A DNA stretch of 64,000 nucleotides from Parazoarcus communis. GTDB lineage: Bacteria; Pseudomonadota; Gammaproteobacteria; Burkholderiales; Rhodocyclaceae. Position 1 is the first letter of the stretch. Every line of letters starts with the position of its first letter. Below are positions 54,582 to 62,436 of the stretch, piece after piece. The stretch is from contig NZ_CP022188.1 in NCBI RefSeq assembly GCF_003111665.1, forward strand, positions 682,001-746,000, in the 5' to 3' direction. The notes under the pieces are model-generated. The model saw only the letters and a list, made by a program, of their open reading frames with translations, made no database searches and was not told where the DNA came from. The position numbers and the translations under genes were made by a program.

Positions 54582-56228
54582 GTGGCGCTGACAGCCGATA
54601 CCAGTCAGCAGCCGGAGCGGCGCCGAAGCCTGTTGCGCTGGCTGCCGGCGCACCGGATGTTCATGCGCGTGTTCCTGGTCTTCGGCAGCCTGCTGCTGGC
54701 CATGACTGCACTGTACGGCATGCTGATTGTCCCGCTGCAACAGGACTCGCTGCTCAAGGTCATGTACTCGCAGGCTGACATCGTCTCGCGCTCGATTATT
54801 CAGGCATGCTCCGAGGCGATGATCACCGATGACTTCGGCTTCATCGTCGAACACAATCTGCAGGTCCTGCAGAACAACCGCAACATTCGCTCGGTCCTGA
54901 TCACACCCAAGCGCGGCACGATCATTCGGATCGCACCAGAAGGCTGGGCCATGCAGGACAGCGCCCCGCAGGCGGAGCCAGACAAGACACTGGAGAACAC
55001 TACGTACGGCATTGTCAGCAATGCCGATGGCACCACGCACTACCGCTACAGCACGCCGATCCGCTTCAGCGGACTGAGCTGGGGGTCGATCGAAATCAAC
55101 TTCACCACCAGCGAATACGACGCCAACACGCGCGAGATGTACAAGCAACTCCTGTTCATCTCCATCCTGGTCGTCCTGGCCATCCTGCCCGTAGGCTACT
55201 TTTTCGCCCTGTGGCTGATCCGACCGATTGCGGACATCAGCCAGGCCGCATCGCGTGTTGCGCAGGGCGACCTAGACGCGCATGTCGACATCGCGCGACA
55301 GGATGAAATCGGCCAGCTCTCACGCAGCTTCAACCAGATGGTGGACGCATTGCAAGAGAGCAGGACCAGAGTCAGGTTCTACAACCAGGAGCTTGAACAG
55401 AAAGTGGCCGAGCGCACCCACGAACTCGACGAACTGAACCGCACCCTCGACCAGCGCGTGCGCGACGAGATCAGCAAGCGCAAGGAGCAGGAGACCCTGC
55501 TCATCCACCAATCGCGCCTGGCGGCAATGGGCGAGATGATCGGCGCCATCGCCCACCAGTGGCGCCAGCCGCTGAACGCGCTCAGCCTGGTGATGCAGAA
55601 CATCCGCATGCAGCACCGCAGCGGCCGGCTAACCGAGCAATCGATGGCGCGCATGCAGGAAAAGTCGGAGCAACTGGTCCAGCGCATGTCATCGACCATC
55701 GACGATTTTCGCGACTTCTTCAAGCCCGACAAACACGCCGTAACCTTCAACCTGGCACAGGTCATCCGCTCGTCGGCGGGCATCATGGACGGCGTGTTCA
55801 ACAATCACTGCATCGCGCTGAGCATCGATTGCGATGACGACATCGAAGTGTTCGGTATCCCGGGGGAATTCTCCCAAGTCATTCTCAACCTGCTGAGCAA
55901 TGCCAAGGATGCGGTACAGGACACCCATCAGCGCTCGCCGCGCATCCAGGTCCACGCCAGCCGCGACAGCGACCGCGTCCGCATCTGCGTGGACGACAAC
56001 GGCGGGGGCATTGCGCCAGAGGTCATGGACCGGATCTACGAGCCCTACTTCACCACCAAGAACGACGGCAAGGGCAGTGGCATCGGCCTCTACATGTCGA
56101 AGATGATCGTTGAAAACAACATGCACGGGCGACTCGAGGCGAGCAACACCGACGAGGGCACCCGCTTCACGATCGAGCTCGACACCCCGGGCCGGAACTC
56201 CGAAACGGCGTCGGAACAGGTCGCGTGA
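54582..56228 (+). CDS. Membrane sensor histidine kinase of the PhnD/HD-GYP cluster
   Basis: About 548 residues if the GTG at 54582 is used. An ATG at 54462 would overlap the PhnD-like gene by 41 bases and add a charged, unconserved leader. TM1 (MFMRVFLVFGSLLLAMTALY) and TM2 (LLFISILVVLAILPVGYFFA) flank a ~135-residue periplasmic domain. HAMP, a coiled coil (YNQELEQKVAERTHELDELN), an H-box variant AHQWRQPLNALSL, the N-box LLSNAKDAV, and GSGIGLYMSK follow. It is the likely partner of the HD-GYP response regulator. Confidence 0.88.
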   Translation: MALTADTSQQPERRRSLLRWLPAHRMFMRVFLVFGSLLLAMTALYGMLIVPLQQDSLLKVMYSQADIVSRSIIQACSEAMITDDFGFIVEHNLQVLQNNRNIRSVLITPKRGTIIRIAPEGWAMQDSAPQAEPDKTLENTTYGIVSNADGTTHYRYSTPIRFSGLSWGSIEINFTTSEYDANTREMYKQLLFISILVVLAILPVGYFFALWLIRPIADISQAASRVAQGDLDAHVDIARQDEIGQLSRSFNQMVDALQESRTRVRFYNQELEQKVAERTHELDELNRTLDQRVRDEISKRKEQETLLIHQSRLAAMGEMIGAIAHQWRQPLNALSLVMQNIRMQHRSGRLTEQSMARMQEKSEQLVQRMSSTIDDFRDFFKPDKHAVTFNLAQVIRSSAGIMDGVFNNHCIALSIDCDDDIEVFGIPGEFSQVILNLLSNAKDAVQDTHQRSPRIQVHASRDSDRVRICVDDNGGGIAPEVMDRIYEPYFTTKNDGKGSGIGLYMSKMIVENNMHGRLEASNTDEGTRFTIELDTPGRNSETASEQVA

Positions 56229-56417
56229 GCGCCGGAGCCGGCGCTGCCGGGCGACCTCACCATCGAGGGCATCGTCGGCATCGAGGTGGAACTGCGCATC
56301 ACCGCCGCAGGCATGGACAAGGAAACGCTCAAGGACATCGTTGACCGTGCCCACATCGTCTGCCCCTGCTCCAACGCCACCCGTGGCAACATCAAGGTCA
56401 CCCTGACACTGGTCTGA
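56229..56417 (+). pseudogene. C-terminal remnant of an organic hydroperoxide resistance (ohr) gene
   Basis: Directly after, and in frame with, the kinase stop, 62 codons read PGDLTIEGIVGIEVELRI and end AHIVCPCSNATRGNIKVTL plus TLV and a stop. The CP(Y)SNATRGNI motif is the C-terminal signature of Ohr/OsmC thiol peroxidases, including the resolving Cys. The N-terminal two thirds, with the peroxidatic Cys, and a short internal segment are absent, and there is no proper start. It is therefore a decayed fragment. Confidence 0.78.
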
Positions 56418-56429
56418 GCTGCGCCCGAC

Positions 56430-58070
56430 TCAGATTGGCGCGGGACCCACGGACGGCTCGACATGTTGCGTCGCCATCGGCTCACCCACATAGCGCTGAA
56501 CGCGAGGCTCGTCCGGCCCCATGTGAAAAGACAGACGCTGCTCGCGAAGCCCCGCATCGGCTGCAGTAAATCGCTCCAGCCTGCGCTGATGCTCGATCCA
56601 GTTCTCGTCGAGGAAGTATTCGATATAGCGCCCCGGCAAGGTCGTATCCCTGAACAGGCCCCATGACAGCGCCCCCTGGCGCAATCGCGCGCGACGCGTC
56701 TTCTGCATCACCGCATTGAAGCCGGCAGCGGTGGACGGGTCAATCAGATACTCGATCGTTACCATGACCGGCCCCTCGTTGGGCGCGATCTCGATGATCG
56801 GCTCCGGCGCCCGCCCTGCAGGTGATACCGGCGTATGGTCGGCATCCGGCCCGCCACCTACGCTCAAGTGCCGCGTCAGCACCAGGAGCAGCGGCCCCAG
56901 CACGGCCGCAATCGCGATACTCAAGCTTACGGTGGTCAGGCTCGCCACATAGCCCCACAGTGCAGCCCCCACCGCACTGCCGCCCATCAGCGCCATCTGG
57001 TAGATCGACATGCCGCGCGCGCGCACCCAGTTGGGCAAGGCGAGTTGGGCGGCCAGGGTGAGCGAGTTCGCCGTCGCAATCCAGGCCATGCCGGCCAGGG
57101 CACTTGCCGGCATCGCAAGCCAGATATTGGGCGCGAGCACCACCAGCAGCGCCGCGACCGCATGCACGCCGGTGCCCCATGCCACGAATTCGTCCCGACT
57201 GATTCCGCGACGCAGGCGGGGCAGGAACAGCGCGGTGAGAATCGCGCCCGCTCCCATCGCAGCCAGCAATGCGGTGAAGGTTGTCGCGCCGCCCTCGAGC
57301 TTGCGCGCAATCAGTGGCAGCAGTGCAAGCAGTGCGCTCGATTGCAGGAAGAAGCCGAAGATTCTCAGCAGTACCACGCGCATTCGCGGCGATTGCACGA
57401 CGTGCTGCAGTCCCACCCGCATCGCGCCAAAGAAGCGTTCGCCGGGCAAGGCGCTCACTTTCGGCTGCGAGCGCCAGCGCAGGATGATCACGAAGGCGAT
57501 GATCGACAGTAAGGCATTAAGCAGGAATACATACTGACTGCCGACGCTGGCGAGCAGCATGCCGGCCACCACCGGCCCGACGATGCGAGACATGTTCATG
57601 GCAATGCCGTTCAGCGCGAGCGCGGCAGAAAGGTCATGCCGCGGCACGACCTCGGGCACGATTGCCGCGAACACCGGCCAGCGCATTGCCATCCCGATAC
57701 CGTTGGCAAAGGTGAGCGCCAGCAGCAGGGGCGCACTGAGACCGTCGGCAAACGCGAGCGCGCTGAGCACCAGCGCCGTCGCCGCGACCCATAGCTGGGT
57801 GACCGCAAAGTAACGCCGCCGGTCGACGATGTCCGCCAATGCACCGCTCGGAAGCCCAAGCACGAAAACCGGCAGGGTCGAAGCCGCCTGCACCATCGCC
57901 ACCATGAGCACGCTGTCGGTCAGCGTCGTCATCACCCACGCCGAAGCGACGTCATTCATCCACATGGTGACGTTGGCCGCCAGCCAGGCCATCCACAGCA
58001 TCCGGAACACCGGGTCGCGCAGCGGAGCCATCGTGGAAGGCGCTTGCTTCGGATCGGCCTGCGTCGTCAT
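56430..58070 (-). CDS. MFS transporter (EntS/MFS_3 type) with C-terminal dimeric-barrel-like domain
   Basis: About 546 residues from ATG 58070; ATG 58085 is possible. Ten to twelve helices of the MFS_3 group occupy the first ~400 residues, with the loop motif GALADIVDRRRYF and MRWPVFAAIVPEVVPR. The last ~120 residues are soluble (MVTIEYLIDPSTAAGFNAVM through EYFLDENWIEHQRR), reminiscent of an antibiotic-biosynthesis-monooxygenase ferredoxin-like barrel. The group includes enterobactin exporter EntS, but no siderophore genes are nearby. It converges on the ohr remnant. Confidence 0.85.
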   Translation of the reverse strand: MTTQADPKQAPSTMAPLRDPVFRMLWMAWLAANVTMWMNDVASAWVMTTLTDSVLMVAMVQAASTLPVFVLGLPSGALADIVDRRRYFAVTQLWVAATALVLSALAFADGLSAPLLLALTFANGIGMAMRWPVFAAIVPEVVPRHDLSAALALNGIAMNMSRIVGPVVAGMLLASVGSQYVFLLNALLSIIAFVIILRWRSQPKVSALPGERFFGAMRVGLQHVVQSPRMRVVLLRIFGFFLQSSALLALLPLIARKLEGGATTFTALLAAMGAGAILTALFLPRLRRGISRDEFVAWGTGVHAVAALLVVLAPNIWLAMPASALAGMAWIATANSLTLAAQLALPNWVRARGMSIYQMALMGGSAVGAALWGYVASLTTVSLSIAIAAVLGPLLLVLTRHLSVGGGPDADHTPVSPAGRAPEPIIEIAPNEGPVMVTIEYLIDPSTAAGFNAVMQKTRRARLRQGALSWGLFRDTTLPGRYIEYFLDENWIEHQRRLERFTAADAGLREQRLSFHMGPDEPRVQRYVGEPMATQHVEPSVGPAPI

Positions 58071-58285
58071 CGGTTCGGGCCTCATTAGGGTGAGAGCTTC
58101 AACGGCTCCCGCCGAAGTATCACTGGCGGCGGCGCGCGCAGTCAATCGAGACGCTGGGTCTCAAAACCCTGCCTCTACCAGGGGAAAGCGGGGCCGCAAC
58201 GCCAGCCCGAGGCGACACGCCAGACACTTGGCGCCGCGACTTCCCCCCTGACACAGCCTTGAAGCCAAAGACCGAATTGCAGGCT

Positions 58286-58337
58286 CACTTGTAATACCTT
58301 TAAAACCGTTTGACACCACTTGTAAAACAACTACACT
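58286..58337 (+). promoter_or_regulatory. Promoter with direct repeats upstream of the RraA/Bug/Tct operon
   Basis: An exact TTGACA (58310-58315) is followed after 16 bases by TACACT (58332-58337), a good sigma-70 promoter. CACTTGTAA occurs at 58286-58294 and again at 58317-58325, 31 bp or three helical turns apart, the second copy inside the promoter spacer. This fits a regulator binding as a dimer of dimers. The rest of 58071-58502 (about 430 bp) shows no gene. Confidence 0.7.
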
Positions 58338-58502
58338 ACCGATCAACGGATTGAGAACGGCTACTCAGCGCCATGCGCCCGACACGCCAGATGTCTCGCA
58401 ATTCAACGCTCACACAAGACAGATCGCTTGCCGCACCAATGTGGAAAACCGGAAACCCGCACGCCCCGGCTTCCGCATCCAACAAGTAAGAAGGAGAATT
58501 TG

Positions 58503-59225
58503 ATGAACACCGCTTGCGAATACGACAAGCTCAAGGACTCAACAAAAGAGCTTCTCGAGCACGTCTCCACTGCAACGCTGCACACGGCCTTGTTCAAGAG
58601 GGGCTTGCGCAACACCTACATACAAGGCGTAAGCCGGATCAACACGGCGAAGCTGAAGATGGTCGGCCAGGCATTTACGCTGCGCTACATCCCGGCCCGT
58701 GAAGATGTAGACACGGTTGCGGCATTCAAGGACCCGCGCCATCCCCAGCGCCTCGCCGTCGAAACCGTCCCTGCGGGAATGATTCTGGTCTCCGACTGCC
58801 GGCAGGACGCCAGTGCAGCATCGGCGGGCAGCATCCTGCTGACACGCCTGCAGGTTCGCGAGTGCGGCGGGTTCGTTTCCGACGCCGGGATCCGGGACTC
58901 CGACGATGCCGCCGCGATGGCGCTGCCGATTTTCTGCGCCAAGCCGAGCGCGCCGACAAACCTGACCAAACACCATGGCGTCGATATTCAGGTGCCGATC
59001 GGCTGCGGCGGTGTTGCGGTCAACCCGGGCGACGTTCTGGTAGGCGACGGCGATGGCGTCATTGTCATTCCGCTCGAGATCGCGGACGAGATCGCTGCAG
59101 AAGCCATAAAGATGGAGCAGTTCGAAAGCTACGTGCTGACCAAGGTTCGTGCCGGCAGCCGCGTGATCGGACTCTACCCGCCCAACGACGAGGCGCTCGA
59201 GGAATACAACAGGCTCAGTCAGTAA
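58503..59225 (+). CDS. RraA-like protein (possible 4-hydroxy-4-methyl-2-oxoglutarate-type aldolase)
   Basis: A 240-residue RraA/HMG-aldolase family protein from ATG 58503, preceded by AAGGAGAA. Key segments are STATLHTALFKRGLRN, VSDCRQDASAASAGSILLTR and CGGFVSDAGIRDSDDAAAM, where the Arg-Asp of the divalent-metal active site is retained. VGDGDGVIVIPLEIADEI closes the fold. In a catabolic operon with a tricarboxylate-type transporter and an aldehyde dehydrogenase, an aldolase or decarboxylase role is more likely than RNase E inhibition. Confidence 0.85.
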   Translation: MNTACEYDKLKDSTKELLEHVSTATLHTALFKRGLRNTYIQGVSRINTAKLKMVGQAFTLRYIPAREDVDTVAAFKDPRHPQRLAVETVPAGMILVSDCRQDASAASAGSILLTRLQVRECGGFVSDAGIRDSDDAAAMALPIFCAKPSAPTNLTKHHGVDIQVPIGCGGVAVNPGDVLVGDGDGVIVIPLEIADEIAAEAIKMEQFESYVLTKVRAGSRVIGLYPPNDEALEEYNRLSQ

Positions 59226-59347
59226 ACAAACGCGAGCGCCACGCTCATATTTTTCAGATGGAGGCTGTGCCAGCGAAAACACACCCGGCAATCTTGAGCA
59301 TCAAAGAAAAACACATCGAATCAAATTCTCAGAACTGAGGAGACACC

Positions 59348-60313
59348 ATGTTCATCAAGTCAATCAAGTCCAGCATCATCATGGCCGCAGGCCTTTGCGC
59401 ACTCGCCGCTTCGGTTTCGGCTGCCGACTTTCCGGCGCGCGACATCCGCCTCATCGTGCCATGGCCGGCCGGCGGCGGCGCCGATGGCATTTCGCGCAAG
59501 ATCAGTCAGATTGCCGAGAAGAATCTGGATAAATCCATTTACGTTGAGAACATTGGCGGCGCCGTAACGGCAACCGGCCTGATGCAGATGACGAAGGCAC
59601 GGCCCGACGGACACACGATCGGCGTGCTCACCTACGACAGCATCATCACGCTTCCGCGCGGCAAGATGGTCCCGGGCTACTCGCTCGACAAGATGACCCC
59701 GATCGCGCGAATCACGAAGGAAGCGGATGCGATCGTCGTCTCGAAGCAGTCCGGATTCAAGAGCTTCGAGGAACTGATCAGCGCGGCGAAGGCGAAACCC
59801 AATACGGTTCGCGTGGGCGTGGCCCCCAAGGGTTCCGGCCCCTATCTCGCAGTCCGCCGTCTGGAGAAGATGGCGGGCGTGAAGTTCAACGTGATCAGCT
59901 ACGCCGGCTCTTCAAGCGCTGAAGCCGAGGCCCTGCTTTCCGGAGAACTCGACGCGGCGATTTCAAGCCTGGGCGACTTCAATGGAATCATCAGCTCCGG
60001 CGATGCGCTGGGCATTGTCGAGCTGTCATCCGAGCAGAATCCGTCCTTCCCCAACGTCCCCCCTATCAGCACGCTGGGATATGAGCTCGAAACCGGCAGC
60101 TTCATCCTGCTGGCAGCGCCAAAGAACACGCCGCCAGCCGCGCTTTCCAAGCTCGAGGCTGCGTTCAAGCAGGCATACGACAGCAAGGACTTCCAGGCCT
60201 GGCTGGTCACGATCGGCGTAACCCCGAGCTGGCTGGGCTCGGACGGCGTGCAAAAGTGGATTGACCAACTGCAGTCGACGACATTCAAAGTCATGGATGA
60301 GTTGAGTCTCTAA
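59348..60313 (+). CDS. Bug-family periplasmic receptor of a tripartite tricarboxylate transporter
   Basis: A 321-residue TctC/Bug protein with a signal peptide ending SVSAA. DIRLIVPWPAGGGADGISR is the characteristic N-terminal ligand loop, with an Asp where selectivity for the carboxylate or amine is decided. VGVAPKGSGPYLAVRRL and FNVISYAGSSSAEAEALLSG follow. It captures an organic acid for TctAB encoded next. A stable hairpin sits directly after the gene, probably giving the receptor more mRNA than the membrane subunits. Confidence 0.92.
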   Translation: MFIKSIKSSIIMAAGLCALAASVSAADFPARDIRLIVPWPAGGGADGISRKISQIAEKNLDKSIYVENIGGAVTATGLMQMTKARPDGHTIGVLTYDSIITLPRGKMVPGYSLDKMTPIARITKEADAIVVSKQSGFKSFEELISAAKAKPNTVRVGVAPKGSGPYLAVRRLEKMAGVKFNVISYAGSSSAEAEALLSGELDAAISSLGDFNGIISSGDALGIVELSSEQNPSFPNVPPISTLGYELETGSFILLAAPKNTPPAALSKLEAAFKQAYDSKDFQAWLVTIGVTPSWLGSDGVQKWIDQLQSTTFKVMDELSL

Positions 60314-60324
60314 CACCACAATCT

Positions 60325-60353
60325 CCATGCCTTTGGGCGCACCAAAGGCATGG
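60325..60353 (+). promoter_or_regulatory. Intra-operon hairpin between the receptor and tctB genes
   Basis: A perfect 12-bp stem (60325-60336 with 60342-60353) with a GCGCA loop. There is no T tract, so it looks like an mRNA 3'-end stabiliser or partial attenuator rather than a full terminator. The tctB ribosome-binding site GGAGG begins inside its 3' edge. Confidence 0.6.
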
Positions 60354-60368
60354 CGGAGGCCACGCCAG

Positions 60369-60854
60369 ATGATTCTGAACAGAAAAGCGCTATTCCCGCT
60401 TCTTATTCTGATTCTTTCAATTTTCTATTTGATTGAAGCCATCAAGCTCGGACACCCCGTTACCGAAGAGGGCATTCGTCCATCATTCGTCCCACTGGTC
60501 CTGGGAACGCTGTCGTCGATTTTCAGCCTTGTCCTGACCCTCAAAGCCACAGTGTTGGCGAAGCGCGCAGGCGATGACGTGACGTCCGCATCCGACGGAA
60601 GCGAACCCGAAGCAGAGCGCGCCTCCGTCGTACCGGCTGTTCTGACCATCGTTGCCATATCGCTGTACATCGCACTGTTCTCGATCATTGGCTACGCCCT
60701 GTCATCGCTGCTTTTCGTCTTCGCAATCACGACGATTTTCTCCGACCCAGGCAAGTGGCTGCTGAAGCTCGCAAGCTCGGCCGCGATCGTCACCTTCGGA
60801 TACATCGTTTTCGAGCAACTCTTTGGCGTTCGGTTGCCGACACTGTGGGGATAA
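60369..60854 (+). CDS. tctB: TctB-family small permease subunit
   Basis: A 161-residue membrane protein from ATG 60369 with four helices: FPLLILILSIFYLIEAI, FVPLVLGTLSSIFSLVLTL, TIVAISLYIALFSIIGYALS, and a C-terminal one. The size and the GIRPSFVPL stretch fit TctB, the variable small subunit of tripartite tricarboxylate transporters. A ~20-residue acidic cytoplasmic loop separates helices 2 and 3. It is followed three bases later by tctA. Confidence 0.87.
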   Translation: MILNRKALFPLLILILSIFYLIEAIKLGHPVTEEGIRPSFVPLVLGTLSSIFSLVLTLKATVLAKRAGDDVTSASDGSEPEAERASVVPAVLTIVAISLYIALFSIIGYALSSLLFVFAITTIFSDPGKWLLKLASSAAIVTFGYIVFEQLFGVRLPTLWG

Positions 60855-60857
60855 ATC

Positions 60858-62390
60858 GTGGAATTCATTAGTCTTGTCGGCAGCGGCTTCGGCATGCTCC
60901 TCGACCCGCTGACCCTGACCTACGTGGTCGCGGGCTTCCTGATCGGCACCGTGTTTGCGGCGATCCCCGGGCTCACCGCCACGCTGGCCCTGGCGCTGCT
61001 GCTGCCACTCACTTACAGCCTCGACGTCACCACCGCCCTGATGGCATGCGCCAGCATCTACATGGCCGGCATGTGCGGCGGCAGCATTACGGCAATCACG
61101 GTCAATATCCCGGGGGCGCCTTCATCGATGATGACCGCGCTCGACGGCTATCCCATGCAGCAGCAGGGCAAGGGCGCCCTGGCCCTGGGGCACGCCAGTT
61201 TCGCGTCGATGTTCGGCGGCGCTTTTGGCTGCATTCTTCTGATCCTGATGGCCCCCCTGGTCGCCGAGCTGTCGCTGCTGGTCAAGACCAGCGGGAAGTT
61301 CTCCCTTCTGGCTTTCGCGATCATCGTGATCGTCATCTCCGAACGCGGCAAGGTCCTGAAGGCCGCGCTCGCTGCCTGCATCGGCATGATGCTGGCGACA
61401 ATGGGACTGGACGGCGTGGAGCCCCTGGCTCGCTTCACCTTCGGGCTCAGTGATCTGACAAGCGGCATCGACCTGATGCCCGTCATCATCGGGGCCTTTG
61501 CGATCAGCGAGATTCTGATGCAGGCCGGCGATCAGCAGGTCGCGAACAAGATCGTCAGCGCGCTCAACAAGATCACCATCCGGCGCCGTGACTTCTTCCC
61601 GCCCCTGTCGCAGATCAAGGCCGTCGGCATCGGCTGCTACATCAAGTCCAGCGTGATCGGCTACGCGGTCGGCGTGCTGCCGGGCGCAGGCGGCTCCATG
61701 GGGAGCTTCCTCGCGTACGTGGAGACCGTTCGCACCTCCAGGAACCCCGAGAGCTTCGGCAAGGGCAACCCGGCGGGCATCGCTGCCGCAGAGTCCGCCA
61801 ACAATGCGGTATGTGGTGGCGCACTGGTCCCGACGCTCACGTTCGGCATTCCCGGCGATCCGGTCATGGCGATCATGCTTGGCGTTCTCGTCATCAACGG
61901 CATTCAGCCCGGCCCGCAGTTGATGAGCAATCAGGCCGACCTCATCGCACCGATGCTGGCCTCGCTGCTGTTCAGCGCGCTCGTTCTCATCCCATTGACG
62001 CTTTATCTGCTGGGGCCGTATTTCGTCAAGGTCGTCTCCATACCGCGGGATGTGCTCTATGGCGCCATTGCCCTGCTTGCGGTCCTGGGCAGCTATGTGT
62101 CGACGTACTCGGTGTTCCAGATGATCGTGGCACTGGCCATGGGCGTGCTTGCGTACAGCATGAGAAAGAACGGTTTTCCGGTCATCACGATGGTCCTCGG
62201 CTTCATCCTCGGGCCCAATCTTGAAGAGTTCTTCCGTCGCTCACTGGCGATCTCGAACGGGAATCCGATGACCTTCCTGACGAGCCCGGACAGTCTGTTC
62301 TTCGTCGGCCTGACCCTGGTGTTCATCTATTTCCTCTGCATCAGAAAGCCGCCCAAGACACCGGTGTGCGCTGCCGAAACCAGCGCCTGA
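60858..62390 (+). CDS. tctA: TctA-family large permease subunit
   Basis: A 510-residue TctA from GTG 60858 with eleven to twelve helices. Signature segments are [22 protein letters not shown] near the N-terminus, [17 protein letters not shown], and the second half's [19 protein letters not shown] with [13 protein letters not shown]. The repeated PG/GxP loops form the conserved transport motifs. It works with TctB and the Bug receptor for secondary uptake of a carboxylate. Confidence 0.94.
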   Translation: MEFISLVGSGFGMLLDPLTLTYVVAGFLIGTVFAAIPGLTATLALALLLPLTYSLDVTTALMACASIYMAGMCGGSITAITVNIPGAPSSMMTALDGYPMQQQGKGALALGHASFASMFGGAFGCILLILMAPLVAELSLLVKTSGKFSLLAFAIIVIVISERGKVLKAALAACIGMMLATMGLDGVEPLARFTFGLSDLTSGIDLMPVIIGAFAISEILMQAGDQQVANKIVSALNKITIRRRDFFPPLSQIKAVGIGCYIKSSVIGYAVGVLPGAGGSMGSFLAYVETVRTSRNPESFGKGNPAGIAAAESANNAVCGGALVPTLTFGIPGDPVMAIMLGVLVINGIQPGPQLMSNQADLIAPMLASLLFSALVLIPLTLYLLGPYFVKVVSIPRDVLYGAIALLAVLGSYVSTYSVFQMIVALAMGVLAYSMRKNGFPVITMVLGFILGPNLEEFFRRSLAISNGNPMTFLTSPDSLFFVGLTLVFIYFLCIRKPPKTPVCAAETSA

Positions 62391-62436
62391 TGCCGACCCG
62401 CTCAGCCCACCTTCACCATATCCGGGATACATCCAC

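Noticed and set aside
58503..59225. RNase E inhibitor RraA in the strict sense
   Set aside because: The retained metal-site Arg-Asp and the catabolic operon context fit an aldolase/decarboxylase better than the E. coli regulator.
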